Positions 1-8,509 of a stretch of DNA of 64,000 nt are shown piece by piece. The translations under genes were made by a program, and so were the position numbers. Location of the stretch: the NCBI RefSeq assembly GCF_001263795.1, contig NZ_LHUR01000013.1, positions 1 to 64,000 of the forward strand, given 5' to 3'. This stretch comes from Clostridium homopropionicum DSM 5847 (GTDB lineage Bacteria; Bacillota; Clostridia; Clostridiales; Clostridiaceae). The notes beneath the pieces are model-generated. The model searched no databases. It worked only from the letters and a program-made list of their open reading frames with translations, and was not told the origin of the DNA. Positions within the stretch are counted from its first letter, which is position 1, and each line of letters starts with the position of its first letter.

Positions 1-212
1 AAATGCTTATAGATATGGTAAATAAATATAAGGCAGATGCAGTGGTAATTTGCATGATGAAATTCTGTGATCCTGAAGAATTTGACTATCCAATATACTA
101 TAGAGAGTTTGAAGAAGCTGGAATTAAGAATTTGTATATAGAAATTGACTTAGAAACAACATCCTTTGAACAAACTAAAACAAGAGTTCAAAGCTTTAGT
201 GAAATGCTTTAA
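1..212 (+). CDS. 2-hydroxyacyl-CoA dehydratase subunit, C-terminal fragment (cut by window start)
   Basis: Only the last 69 or so codons are in the window; the reading frame is open to base 1, so the gene starts upstream. The tail reads CDPEEFDYP, then an EAGI segment, an IEID segment and a final RVQSFSEML. This is the typical C-terminus of the HgdB/FldC/HadC family (2-hydroxyacyl-CoA dehydratase, subunit with a [4Fe-4S] cluster), which removes water from (R)-2-hydroxyacyl-CoA in reductive amino acid fermentation. The visible Cys of CDPEEF is likely a cluster ligand. A good terminator follows, so this is the last gene of its operon. Which subunit and which acyl-CoA substrate cannot be told from the fragment. 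Confidence 0.85.
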   Translation, partial: MLIDMVNKYKADAVVICMMKFCDPEEFDYPIYYREFEEAGIKNLYIEIDLETTSFEQTKTRVQSFSEML

Positions 213-240
213 ATCTAACTTCTTATATAAACCAATATTT

Positions 241-298
241 AATTAAAGATCTTTTTTGGCTTAGCAATAAGCCTTAAAAGTTCTTTAATTTTTTTGTC
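241..298 (+). terminator. Rho-independent terminator after the dehydratase
   Basis: A long imperfect stem runs from 241 to 290: AATTAAAGA pairs with TCTTTAATT, then CTTTT with AAAAG, then GGCTTA with TAAGCC around a GCAA loop. A run of T follows from 288. It closes the dehydratase operon before the regulator gene. Confidence 0.85.
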
Positions 299-380
299 TT
301 TTAGGGTACATTGAATTCTAAAAATATTATTGCTATAATATAACCAATTTGTTTTTCTTCTTAAGATTTGGAGGTGCCTC

Positions 381-1910
381 GTGAAAACTACAAAAAATTA
401 TGCTTCTATATTAAAAGAATTGTTATGTTTTTCAGATACAAAATTTGTTGTTCTATCAAAAGCTGTAGGGTATGATATTTCTTATATAAGCAAATGGTGT
501 AAGAATATTAAAATACCTACTAGTAAAAATATAGGAATTATTAATGAAAGAGCATCAGAAATTTTTTCAGAGGAAATTATTAAACAAAATAAGGTAAAAA
601 AATTTTATAGAACATTTGAAATTCCAGAACCTATAGGCTTAGAGGATTCTAGTAATAATGATAAATTAAAAAGTAGCATATATGATTTACTAGATACTGC
701 ATATAAAAAATCAGAAAAGGATTTATCTGAAAAAGCTGAACAAAGACAGGAAGGAAACAAGGTTATTGTAGGAAAAAATAATGCAGCTACTTTTATTAGA
801 GAGCTTATTTCAACAACCTTAGAAAATTCTACAACAGATATTGAGTTAATCTGTACAATGGATATCTGTAAAACAGCTGCTAACATGAATATAGATTTAA
901 TGGAAGAGTATAAGCTTCAAGATGTTAAAGTGAATGCAAAAATGGGCTTTAACATGAATGAATTTGAAGAAAACCCCAATTTTTATTTAGGGAAAATATA
1001 TTCCATTCTAAATAAAAGATGGAATGTAGAATTTGACTTTTATGACAACAAAGATATGGATAAGTTAAATATAATAGCAATTAAAGATAAATTTGCAATT
1101 ACATGTTCTTTAGATTGTGATGGCTTAATAGAGGTAGCAACTATTATAACTGATGAGAAAATTGTAAATACAATATATGATAAAGCTATTTCAAAGTTTA
1201 GAATTGGAGATATTTTAATTAGGTCAACAGATGTTTCATCTCTAGAAAAAGGGGGATATAGAACAGAATTTTATTCAAATAATGAGTTTCAATTTCTTTC
1301 TACTAGAGGATTTGAATTTTTACTACCCTCTGAAGTGATTTCAGATATTGTTGAAACAGCTTATGCACAAGGTTTTGGTGAGGATACAGCCTTCTTAATC
1401 AGAAAGCTGCAAATTACCTGGGAAGAAATGTTTGAAAAAAGCAAAATTAATTTTATTATCTTAAAGTCTGCACTTATGAAGTATATTGAAGAAGGAGAGA
1501 TATTTTATACCAATATTGTATATAATTTATCTGTGGAACAAAGAAAAAATCATGCACTGAAAATAGTAGAATGCATGAAAAAGAACAGCAATATTAAAGT
1601 TATAATTTTAGATGATGAATTGCTTAATTATGATTCTGATTTTTTCAGAATCTCTGCTTATGTAAATAACAAAAAAGTATTTTTAAAGAAGAATTTAAAG
1701 AGTAAGCTAGGAGATTTACCTTTATTTTATACAATAATAAATGAAAAACTTGTTAGATATATTAATCAATATCTTATTTCCATAAAGGATAAAGACTTTT
1801 GTACAGAATATGATGCTGAAGCTGTTGAACATATTCTAGAAAAATACGGAGCAATGTATTTAAGAATGATAGAGGCAAAAGAATTTAATAAAAATCATAC
1901 AAAAAATTAA
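381..1910 (+). CDS. Large HTH-like regulator, function unknown (509 aa)
   Basis: I do not recognise a named family. The first 60 residues look like a Cro/CI-type helix-turn-helix (VGYDISYISKWCKN reads like a recognition helix), followed by about 450 residues with no membrane segment, signal peptide or catalytic motif that I can identify. Translation starts at GTG 381 behind GGAGGTG (370-376); no ATG is closer. The gene follows the dehydratase terminator and is convergent with the MFS gene, their stop codons overlapping by 4 bases. A one-gene transcription unit encoding a ligand-sensing DNA-binding protein for the neighbouring genes is an inference from position only. Confidence 0.6.
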   Translation: MKTTKNYASILKELLCFSDTKFVVLSKAVGYDISYISKWCKNIKIPTSKNIGIINERASEIFSEEIIKQNKVKKFYRTFEIPEPIGLEDSSNNDKLKSSIYDLLDTAYKKSEKDLSEKAEQRQEGNKVIVGKNNAATFIRELISTTLENSTTDIELICTMDICKTAANMNIDLMEEYKLQDVKVNAKMGFNMNEFEENPNFYLGKIYSILNKRWNVEFDFYDNKDMDKLNIIAIKDKFAITCSLDCDGLIEVATIITDEKIVNTIYDKAISKFRIGDILIRSTDVSSLEKGGYRTEFYSNNEFQFLSTRGFEFLLPSEVISDIVETAYAQGFGEDTAFLIRKLQITWEEMFEKSKINFIILKSALMKYIEEGEIFYTNIVYNLSVEQRKNHALKIVECMKKNSNIKVIILDDELLNYDSDFFRISAYVNNKKVFLKKNLKSKLGDLPLFYTIINEKLVRYINQYLISIKDKDFCTEYDAEAVEHILEKYGAMYLRMIEAKEFNKNHTKN

Positions 1911-3085
1911 AATGAAGTTTTAATAATTTTGTTTTTTAAATCTATTTTAGGTGTAGGCAAAGTAATGGCTACGACAGTTGCAATAATTGGTATGATTACA
2001 AGGGTAGAAATTGCTGTATGGATACTATAATTATCCGAAATCCATCCTAAAACAGGGGCGAATACACCACCTACGCTTACAGCTAAACCAAGAGTAACTC
2101 CAGAAGCTAACCCCATATGGTTTGGTAGATACTTTTGACCGTAAACTACCATTGGACTATAAGGTGCATATAAAGCCATGGCTATAGGTACTAGCATTGC
2201 AGTTGCAATATTAACGCTGTGAATATTAATAAAAACTAGCAACAGTGGTATAAGTAATGCAAAGCCTATTATAATTATTTGCTTATGGCCAAATCTATCG
2301 GCTAACCGTCCAGCAATAAGAGTACTTATAGCTCCAGTGACAATCAGTATTGTCAAAGCAGTACTGCCTGCAGCTTTAGATTGTCCAAAATTATTTATCC
2401 AGTAAAGAGGTAAAAAAGTATTAAAACCAAAAAATATTATAGATCTGCAGGAAATTGTAGTTAAAAGCCGCAAGAAGGAATTCCACTCATCCTTAATTAT
2501 TTCTGATGTTAATACTTTAGTAACCTCAGAATGTTCATGATTGTAAAGATTTTTCAACTGATTTAACAATATAAGGGAGACTATAATAACTGGTAAAATC
2601 AGAAGTAAAGAGCCTTTTAACCCTAATAATAAAACAATTGAAGTTGTAAGTATGGGTCCTATTGCAAACCCCATATTTCCACCTGCTGCAAAGGTACTGA
2701 CTCCAGTTCCTTTTTTTTCGCCTGAAATACTATTTGTTACACGTGCAGCCTCTGGATGAAAAGCAGCAATACCTATACCGCTGATAGCTACTGAAATTAA
2801 TATTAGCCAATAGCTTGGCAAAATTCCTGCAAGTCCAATCCCTGCTCCTGCTAGAAAAAGACCAAGAGGCATTATCCAAGGAAGAGAAATTCTATCAGAA
2901 TAAAAGCCAAATAGTGGTTGAACTATTGAAGAACTTATATTTGCTGCAAATACTAAACTTGCTGCAGCTGCATAGGTTAAATTATGTTCATGTATTAAAA
3001 ATGGAAGCAGTGCTGGCAGTGCTCCTTGAAATATATCTATAATAAAATGTGAGGAAGTTAGCAAAGCAAGATATTTTTTGTTCAT
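1907..3085 (-). CDS. MFS exporter, fosmidomycin-resistance (Fsr)-like
   Basis: A 392-residue, 12-helix major facilitator transporter. The N-terminus (MNKKYLALLTSSHFIIDIFQ), the GALPALLPFL segment and the motif GRLADRFGHK between the two halves match the Fsr-like drug/proton antiporters. The start at 3085 is chosen over an in-frame upstream codon at 3160 because AAGGAG lies just before it and the upstream 25 residues do not look like transporter. It is divergent from the nitroreductase, and a long inverted repeat lies in its promoter region. The exported substrate is unknown. Its stop overlaps the end of the convergent regulator gene. Confidence 0.85.
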   Translation of the reverse strand: MNKKYLALLTSSHFIIDIFQGALPALLPFLIHEHNLTYAAAASLVFAANISSSIVQPLFGFYSDRISLPWIMPLGLFLAGAGIGLAGILPSYWLILISVAISGIGIAAFHPEAARVTNSISGEKKGTGVSTFAAGGNMGFAIGPILTTSIVLLLGLKGSLLLILPVIIVSLILLNQLKNLYNHEHSEVTKVLTSEIIKDEWNSFLRLLTTISCRSIIFFGFNTFLPLYWINNFGQSKAAGSTALTILIVTGAISTLIAGRLADRFGHKQIIIIGFALLIPLLLVFINIHSVNIATAMLVPIAMALYAPYSPMVVYGQKYLPNHMGLASGVTLGLAVSVGGVFAPVLGWISDNYSIHTAISTLVIIPIIATVVAITLPTPKIDLKNKIIKTSF

Positions 3086-3101
3086 TTTATCGCTCCTTAA
3101 G

Positions 3102-3138
3102 TTATAATAGTTATATTGTATAACAATAACTATTATAA
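3102..3138. promoter_or_regulatory. Nested inverted repeat, probable repressor operator of the MFS gene
   Basis: TTATAATAGTTAT (3102-3114) is repeated in exact inverse at 3126-3138, and inside it lies a second palindrome ATTGT-ATA-ACAAT (3115-3127). The block ends 17 bases before the MFS start codon and overlaps where its -10 region should be. AT-rich palindromes with TTGTATAACAA cores are typical of MarR-type operators, but no MarR gene is adjacent, so the ligand protein is unknown. Confidence 0.5.
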
Positions 3139-3242
3139 AACTATTTTTACATATATTCAAAATATATTAAAATGTGCAGCTTCTAATGAAATTATGTTTA
3201 TGATATAATTATGGTAAAAATTAACTGGGGGGGTATGGGGAA

Positions 3243-3887
3243 ATGCAAATATTAAATCCTATAGAAAATTGGAGAAGTATACGCAGATATGAACAAAAAG
3301 AAGTTGAAAAAGAAAAAATAAATGCAATTCTAGAAGCTGGTCGTATGGCTCCGTCATGGCAGAATTTACAACCGTGGCATTTTCTAGTTATCACTGAGGA
3401 TAGTGGCAAAAATAAGTTGGCGGAAATTGTAACAACCGTTAAGTTAGTACAAAAGGCGCCGGTTGTTATTGTAGTTCTAGGTGATATGAATGGATTTCAA
3501 AGAGATGAAGCGGTAAGATTATTGATGGAGCAGTTAGGTGAAAGAATGAGTGAAGAGGATTTGAGAAAGTATTTAGATAGAAAAATTACAAGTCCATTAA
3601 ATGTAGGCATTGAAACAGTTAAAGCAAGGGTACTGGAACAACTATCATACGCAGCTGCATTTATGGCATTGGAAGCCAGCAATCAAGGACTTGGAGCTTG
3701 TGTATTAGGGGGCATTGAGAATAATATTACAGAAGAAACTGATAAATGCAGAGAAGTAAAAGAGTATTTTGGAATTCCTAAAAACTATGAAATTTATACT
3801 CTGATTACTCTGGGATATCCAAATGAAAAGCCTGCAAAGAGAAGTCGTAAAAACTTAGAAGAGGTAAGCTCCTGGGAAAAGTTTTAA
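3243..3887 (+). CDS. Nitroreductase family protein
   Basis: A 214-residue FMN-dependent nitroreductase-fold protein. It opens with the family signature NWRSIRRYE followed by AGRMAPSWQNLQPWHF (FMN phosphate and isoalloxazine contacts), and ends with LGYPNEKPAKRSRK, the usual C-terminal arm. An expected role is NAD(P)H-dependent reduction of quinones, nitro compounds or flavin-like substrates in the cytoplasm; the true substrate is unknown. A TATAAT at 3204-3209 is the probable -10. The region before the ATG is unusually G-rich for this genome (seven G in a row at about 3226-3232). The gene is divergent from the MFS exporter and ends at a bidirectional terminator. Confidence 0.88.
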   Translation: MQILNPIENWRSIRRYEQKEVEKEKINAILEAGRMAPSWQNLQPWHFLVITEDSGKNKLAEIVTTVKLVQKAPVVIVVLGDMNGFQRDEAVRLLMEQLGERMSEEDLRKYLDRKITSPLNVGIETVKARVLEQLSYAAAFMALEASNQGLGACVLGGIENNITEETDKCREVKEYFGIPKNYEIYTLITLGYPNEKPAKRSRKNLEEVSSWEKF

Positions 3888-3905
3888 ATATAATATTTAG
3901 AAATA

Positions 3906-3942
3906 AAAACGATACAATATATAAATGTATCGTTTTTATTTT
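3906..3942. terminator. Bidirectional terminator between nitroreductase and trpB2
   Basis: AAAACGATACA pairs with TGTATCGTTTT around an AT-rich loop, with T-runs on the plus strand and A-runs before it that serve the minus strand. It separates two convergent genes. Confidence 0.85.
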
Positions 3943-3959
3943 ATAAATTATTTTATTAT

Positions 3960-5330
3960 TTATAGTTGTACCTTTGGAAGAGTAGCAAATCCTTTTTCAA
4001 GATCTTCATCAGTAGGTATGTAGTCTTCCATAGTTCCGCTGTTGTAGCTCATGTAAGCAGATAAGTCGAAGTAACCTGTACCTGTAAGGCCAAATAGAAT
4101 TGTTTTCTTTTCTCCAGTTTCTTTGCACTTAATTGCTTCATCAATGGCAACCTTTAAGGCATGAGAAGATTCAGGAGCAGGGAGAATACCTTCACAGCGA
4201 GCAAACATTGTAGCTGCATCAAACACCTTTGTTTGTTCTACGGAACGAGCTGTAATGTATCCATCATGATAAAGCTTTGAAATAATAGGACTCATTCCAT
4301 GATATCTAAGACCACCTGCATGATTTGGAGATGGCATAAAGCCTGAACCTAGTGTATACATCATCATTAGTGGAGTGGTTTTGCCTGTATCACCGAAATC
4401 TAGAGCGTACCTACCTCTTGTTAAAGAAGGACAGGAAGCTGGTTCAACAGCAATAAATTCTATGTTGTTTTTTCCTTCAATTTTGTCTCCCATAAATGGT
4501 GCAATTAAACCACCTAAATTAGAACCGCCTCCAGCACAGCCAATGATAATGTCTGGATTAATGTCATACTTATCACATGCTATTTTTACTTCTTCTCCAA
4601 TAATTGATTGGTGTAAAAGAACATGATCAAGCACACTTCCTAAAACGTAGCGACAATTAGGTGTCTTCATAGACACTTCCATAGCCTCAGAAATTGCACA
4701 GCCTAAGGACCCGCCTGTACCAGGATTTTCAGCTAAAATTTTTCTACCAACTTCAGTTGTATCAGATGGAGATGGGGTAACTTTGGCTCCGTAAGTTTCC
4801 ATAACAGCTTTTCTATAAGGTTTTTGTTCTGTAGATACTTTTACCATAAATATATTTAGAGGAATGTTATAGTAAGCACATGCCATTGATAGGGCTGTTC
4901 CCCACTGGCCAGCACCGGTTTCAGTAGTAAGACTTGCTATTCCTTGCTTTTTAGCATAGTATACCTGCGCTGCAGCAGAATTTAATTTATGAGATCCAGA
5001 AGTATTTGTACCTTCAAATTTGTAGTAGATCTCAGCAGGTGTATCAAGCAACTTTTCTAAACAATAAGCACGAACTAGAGGAGAAGGCCTATACATTTTG
5101 TAAAAGTCGCGAATTTCCTCAGGGATTTCTATATATTTATCTGTTGTGTTAAGCTCTTGTTCTACAAGCTCTTTACAAAATACTGGCTCAAGATCTTCAG
5201 CAGTACAAGGTTTTAAAGTACCTGGATGAATAAACGGAGTAGGTAGTTCTTTCATTACAGCTTTTAAATTATACCAATTTTTGGGCATTTCTTCTTCAGT
5301 TAAATAAATTTTATAAGGTGTTTTAGGCAT
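3960..5330 (-). CDS. Tryptophan synthase beta chain, TrpB2-type, stand-alone
   Basis: A 456-residue PLP enzyme of the TrpB2 subfamily, longer than the roughly 400-residue TrpB1. The PLP lysine lies in GSHKLNSAAAQ, the phosphate-binding loop in AGGGSNLGG, and the TrpB2-type N-terminal extension (LTEEEMPKNWYNL) is present. It should condense indole (or serve another indole-salvage role) with serine to give tryptophan. No trpA or other trp gene is nearby, which fits indole salvage rather than de novo synthesis. The start at 5330 is chosen over 5348 because AAAGGA is 9 bases upstream of it. A tryptophan T-box leader precedes it. Confidence 0.92.
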   Translation of the reverse strand: MPKTPYKIYLTEEEMPKNWYNLKAVMKELPTPFIHPGTLKPCTAEDLEPVFCKELVEQELNTTDKYIEIPEEIRDFYKMYRPSPLVRAYCLEKLLDTPAEIYYKFEGTNTSGSHKLNSAAAQVYYAKKQGIASLTTETGAGQWGTALSMACAYYNIPLNIFMVKVSTEQKPYRKAVMETYGAKVTPSPSDTTEVGRKILAENPGTGGSLGCAISEAMEVSMKTPNCRYVLGSVLDHVLLHQSIIGEEVKIACDKYDINPDIIIGCAGGGSNLGGLIAPFMGDKIEGKNNIEFIAVEPASCPSLTRGRYALDFGDTGKTTPLMMMYTLGSGFMPSPNHAGGLRYHGMSPIISKLYHDGYITARSVEQTKVFDAATMFARCEGILPAPESSHALKVAIDEAIKCKETGEKKTILFGLTGTGYFDLSAYMSYNSGTMEDYIPTDEDLEKGFATLPKVQL

Positions 5331-5367
5331 AGTATTCATTCCTTTCATTTTCTATATTAATATTATA

Positions 5368-5645
5368 TAAAAAAAAGCCCTTGTCCACGTATAGGACAAA
5401 GACTGTAATCTCTGCGGTACCACCCAAATTGCGAATAAACGCCACTCATTTAATGTACAAACATACACTATCCATGGATAACGGGTGGAATTCCCGGCTT
5501 GCATACACTTCAATGAATTTCTGCAAAACCCTCATGAGTCCATTCACAATAAGCTTATGGTCGCAATCTCACCATCTGCGACTCTCTTTACATAAGTTGA
5601 TTACGTTACTACTCTCAATCAACAGTTTGTGGTTGTATTCTTATT
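5368..5645 (-). promoter_or_regulatory. T-box leader, tryptophan specifier
   Basis: Read on the minus strand, the leader holds the T-box core GGGTGGTACCGCAGA (5425-5411), followed by a terminator hairpin (CTTTGTCC pairing with GGACAAGG and a run of eight T, ending near 5368). Upstream, the specifier region reads GAATGGACTC, placing UGG (Trp) at 5542-5540. This matches the downstream tryptophan synthase. Uncharged tRNA-Trp should stabilise the antiterminator and turn on trpB2. The transcript start is inferred from the promoter at 5652-5680. Confidence 0.92.
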
Positions 5646-5651
5646 ATGATA

Positions 5652-5680
5652 ATCTTACAGTGAATAAAATTTGTTGTCAA
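5652..5680 (-). promoter_or_regulatory. Sigma-A promoter of the trpB2 T-box transcript
   Basis: On the minus strand, TTGACA (5680-5675) is followed by a 17-base spacer and TAAGAT (5657-5652). This is a near-consensus promoter placed just upstream of the T-box leader and just downstream of the RyR gene stop. Confidence 0.75.
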
Positions 5681-5696
5681 TAGGTAAAACTGATTT

Positions 5697-8276
5697 TTAG
5701 TAAATGCCAGGATTTTCACAAGAAGAATATTTTAATCTTTCTAATTTAAAGTTTGATTGAGCGAGTATTTCTGGCCAAATTTTAACCATTTTACGTACTT
5801 TATCTTTTTTTACTTGCGGTAGTTTCTCCCAAGAAACTAATCCAGGGTCAGTTTTTTTCTTATGATCTTTAATTTCACCATATGTCCAACCATCTTTTTT
5901 TCTATGACGATACCACCGGGTATGTTCATTTTCAGCTAAAGCATCTAACTCTTCTTCTGAAAACTCCATAAAGGACGGAATTTCTTTAACAGAAATAACA
6001 TCATAATTTATTTTAATCAGTGCGTTAGGAATGTTTTTAGCCATATCTCTATTAGATCTTTTTAGGTCTTCACTAAGTTCTTGCCAAGGCATTAAAAAGT
6101 CTTTATCCATTGAAAGGTCAGATTTGCTTAGAGCTCTATATTTTTCATGAAGAGCTGTAGCAAGAGTTTCGATCTTTTCACTAAAAAAAGCATCTTGCAT
6201 TAAGTGTCGTAAGAATTGTTCTTCATCAACATGTAGTTTTAGCTGTTCCTTAGAAGGTAAGTCAGATTGTTCCCATTTTTTGGCGTTAGTCAGCATACTC
6301 ATTTCTAATATTGCTTCCATAGATCTTGATTCATGCTTGTACCTTGGAATTTTTAGCAATGCCCTAAGAACACCATTATCAATTTGTGCTTCACTATTAT
6401 CATTTATTAGATGAGGTACTTTACGTTCAAGTAGAGAACGTAAGAGCATAGCTCTTCTAATAATAAATAACTGATCCCATTCAGCATCAGTTTGATTTGG
6501 ACCTAAAATATCTACATAGCCTCTTAAACGGCTTATAAAATCTGGACCTTTTGCTCCTTTAAACTCTAATAAAAATTTATTTTTAGCAGTTTCATCTTGG
6601 ATATGTTCTCCACAAAATTCTCCAAAAGTGCTGTTTGTTCCACCAGCAAATACGAATATTGCTTTGCCAATAGGGTGTATTGAATCACCTTCTCTAAAAA
6701 CACCATCCTGCATAGGAGCTAGAAAATATTTAAGCCATCCCAGTTTACCCTCAAAGGCAGAATCAAATTCATCAAAAAATATTAATGGAATTTTCCCTTC
6801 TAAAGATAGATCTCTTACCTTATGAAAAGCATTAATTAAGTCTAATGGATTCCTAAATTGAGATAAATTAAAATTTAATTTCTCAATTAACCCAGGAGAA
6901 ATACTAGCTGCTACCTCTGTTACACCAAAAGATTTTCCAGAACCGGGAGTTCCAAAAACAGCAATTGAAAGTGGTCTAACTACATTTTTGGAAGAAATAT
7001 ACTCAACCATGAGATTTTTTATACTTCGATAGCTTTCAATCTCAGTTCTATCGACGGTTTGCAAATTGCCAAACTGTGCAATTGGAATAAATTTAAGGGA
7101 ACTTTCTACTCCATTTTTTACAATATCATAAGCTATCTCAGCTAGATTTGCAGAACTTTTATCTTTAAGGATGCACCAGTGAGAGTAAGCATCAAAGTTA
7201 CACAAATTTGGGATTATGGCATCTTGAACTAGCTCAGTAAATACAGTATCCTTATCTTCTTTTATAAAAATTGAAGGGCTAGGGAATTCATATACTTCTA
7301 AATCCTTGCTAAATCCATTTAAAAAATATTTATGAGCGGAAACTATCCCCTCTCGAATGCCTTCTCCAATTAAATGACATAAATCTTCTTCATATGATTG
7401 CTCCATTGCAATACAATGTGCAAGACCTGCTACAAAGCAAGAGGTAAGTCCGTACATTTTGCCATCTGTATCTTTAAAGGATCCTCCTTCAAATTCGTAA
7501 GGAAGAAAATAAAGAGTTGATTGAGGAGCTTTTGCGTTTGTATAATAAATGGCACCTTCTAAACCAAAAGGCACGATTAAATGATGGCATTTTGCAAGAA
7601 AAGAAAGGTTAGGATTATTGTTGATTTGCCACACAAAGTCCTGAGCTGTTCTTTCCCAAGAAATACTTCTGCTAATATTAACTCCTTTTGAACGAAGATC
7701 ATCTCCATTTATAATGACTATAGTTTTTTCAATATGATATTGTTCTAATTGCTTCCAAAGTTCATTAGATCCTATGGGATTGTTCATTTTGTACAAAACT
7801 AACGGAGATGTATCAGTTGATTTTATTGATAAAGGCCAAAAGTCAGAATTAGAATTAAATCCATTATTTTCATCATCTATAATAACAATGTCTGCATTAA
7901 TATCATCATTATCTATAGGAAGTAATTTAGGCTGACCAGAGGCTGGACCGGTAAATCCTAGAAAGCGCTTTACTCTATAGACTTTTTCCTTCTTTTTGTT
8001 AGATATAGGGAAAAGATCTAATTCTGCTGTAGAACGTATAAATTCTTTTGAAAGATTAGATTCTATATTCGCTATTTTAGGTGAAAGGATAGTAGCTCCT
8101 GTAGCTAAAGATACAAGGTCTGATAAAAGCAAGGATTCTCCAGATACTAATTTGCTGTGCATATTTATATGATTTTGCCAATTAAGACCAGTACTGCTTT
8201 GAGGTTCTGTTATCCATTGTAGTGAATTAATACAAATGTCTCCTGACACAACAATCTTCAAATTTTTATTATCCAT
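5697..8276 (-). CDS. PfkB-like / AAA+ ATPase / RyR-domain fusion protein
   Basis: An 859-residue cytoplasmic protein with three parts. Residues about 1-320 resemble a degenerate PfkB/ribokinase fold: IVVSGD at the start, ADIVIIDDENNG, LIVPFGLEGAIYY, and LTSCFVAGLA where kinases carry the GTGD-type anion hole, so catalysis is doubtful. Residues about 430-560 are an AAA+ domain with Walker A GTPGSGKS (442-449) and Walker B IFFDEFDS (about 499-506). Residues about 730-835 carry a linker (WQELSEDLKRSNRDMAKNIP) and a RyR domain (ENEHTRWYRHRKKDGWTYGE). The ATG at 8276 is preferred over GTG 8288 because AAGGGG is correctly spaced before it. It is a single-gene unit with no partner in view. A stress- or ligand-sensing ATPase is an inference. 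Confidence 0.75.
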   Translation of the reverse strand: MDNKNLKIVVSGDICINSLQWITEPQSSTGLNWQNHINMHSKLVSGESLLLSDLVSLATGATILSPKIANIESNLSKEFIRSTAELDLFPISNKKKEKVYRVKRFLGFTGPASGQPKLLPIDNDDINADIVIIDDENNGFNSNSDFWPLSIKSTDTSPLVLYKMNNPIGSNELWKQLEQYHIEKTIVIINGDDLRSKGVNISRSISWERTAQDFVWQINNNPNLSFLAKCHHLIVPFGLEGAIYYTNAKAPQSTLYFLPYEFEGGSFKDTDGKMYGLTSCFVAGLAHCIAMEQSYEEDLCHLIGEGIREGIVSAHKYFLNGFSKDLEVYEFPSPSIFIKEDKDTVFTELVQDAIIPNLCNFDAYSHWCILKDKSSANLAEIAYDIVKNGVESSLKFIPIAQFGNLQTVDRTEIESYRSIKNLMVEYISSKNVVRPLSIAVFGTPGSGKSFGVTEVAASISPGLIEKLNFNLSQFRNPLDLINAFHKVRDLSLEGKIPLIFFDEFDSAFEGKLGWLKYFLAPMQDGVFREGDSIHPIGKAIFVFAGGTNSTFGEFCGEHIQDETAKNKFLLEFKGAKGPDFISRLRGYVDILGPNQTDAEWDQLFIIRRAMLLRSLLERKVPHLINDNSEAQIDNGVLRALLKIPRYKHESRSMEAILEMSMLTNAKKWEQSDLPSKEQLKLHVDEEQFLRHLMQDAFFSEKIETLATALHEKYRALSKSDLSMDKDFLMPWQELSEDLKRSNRDMAKNIPNALIKINYDVISVKEIPSFMEFSEEELDALAENEHTRWYRHRKKDGWTYGEIKDHKKKTDPGLVSWEKLPQVKKDKVRKMVKIWPEILAQSNFKLERLKYSSCENPGIY

Positions 8277-8509
8277 AGCATATTTCACCCCTTTTGTATT
8301 TATTTTTCAGTAAAAGCTCTAAAACTTAAAAACAATTATACTATAATATTTTATACATTTCAAAAAAATGCGTAAAAATAATCGAAATTTAAAATGAAAA
8401 TAGAAAAAAATAGAAAAATAATGAAAAATGTAAATTTTCCCTGTATAATAGTGGATAGATAACTTTTAAATTGAGCTTAAATAAAGTTATTTATGAGGAG
8501 TGAGTTTAA

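Noticed and set aside
605-886. A 93-codon minus-strand frame
   Set aside because: It is a shadow inside the regulator gene without an RBS.
5381-5683. A 100-codon plus-strand frame
   Set aside because: It lies antisense to the trpB2 T-box leader and promoter, which explain the sequence, and its peptide has no protein-like pattern.
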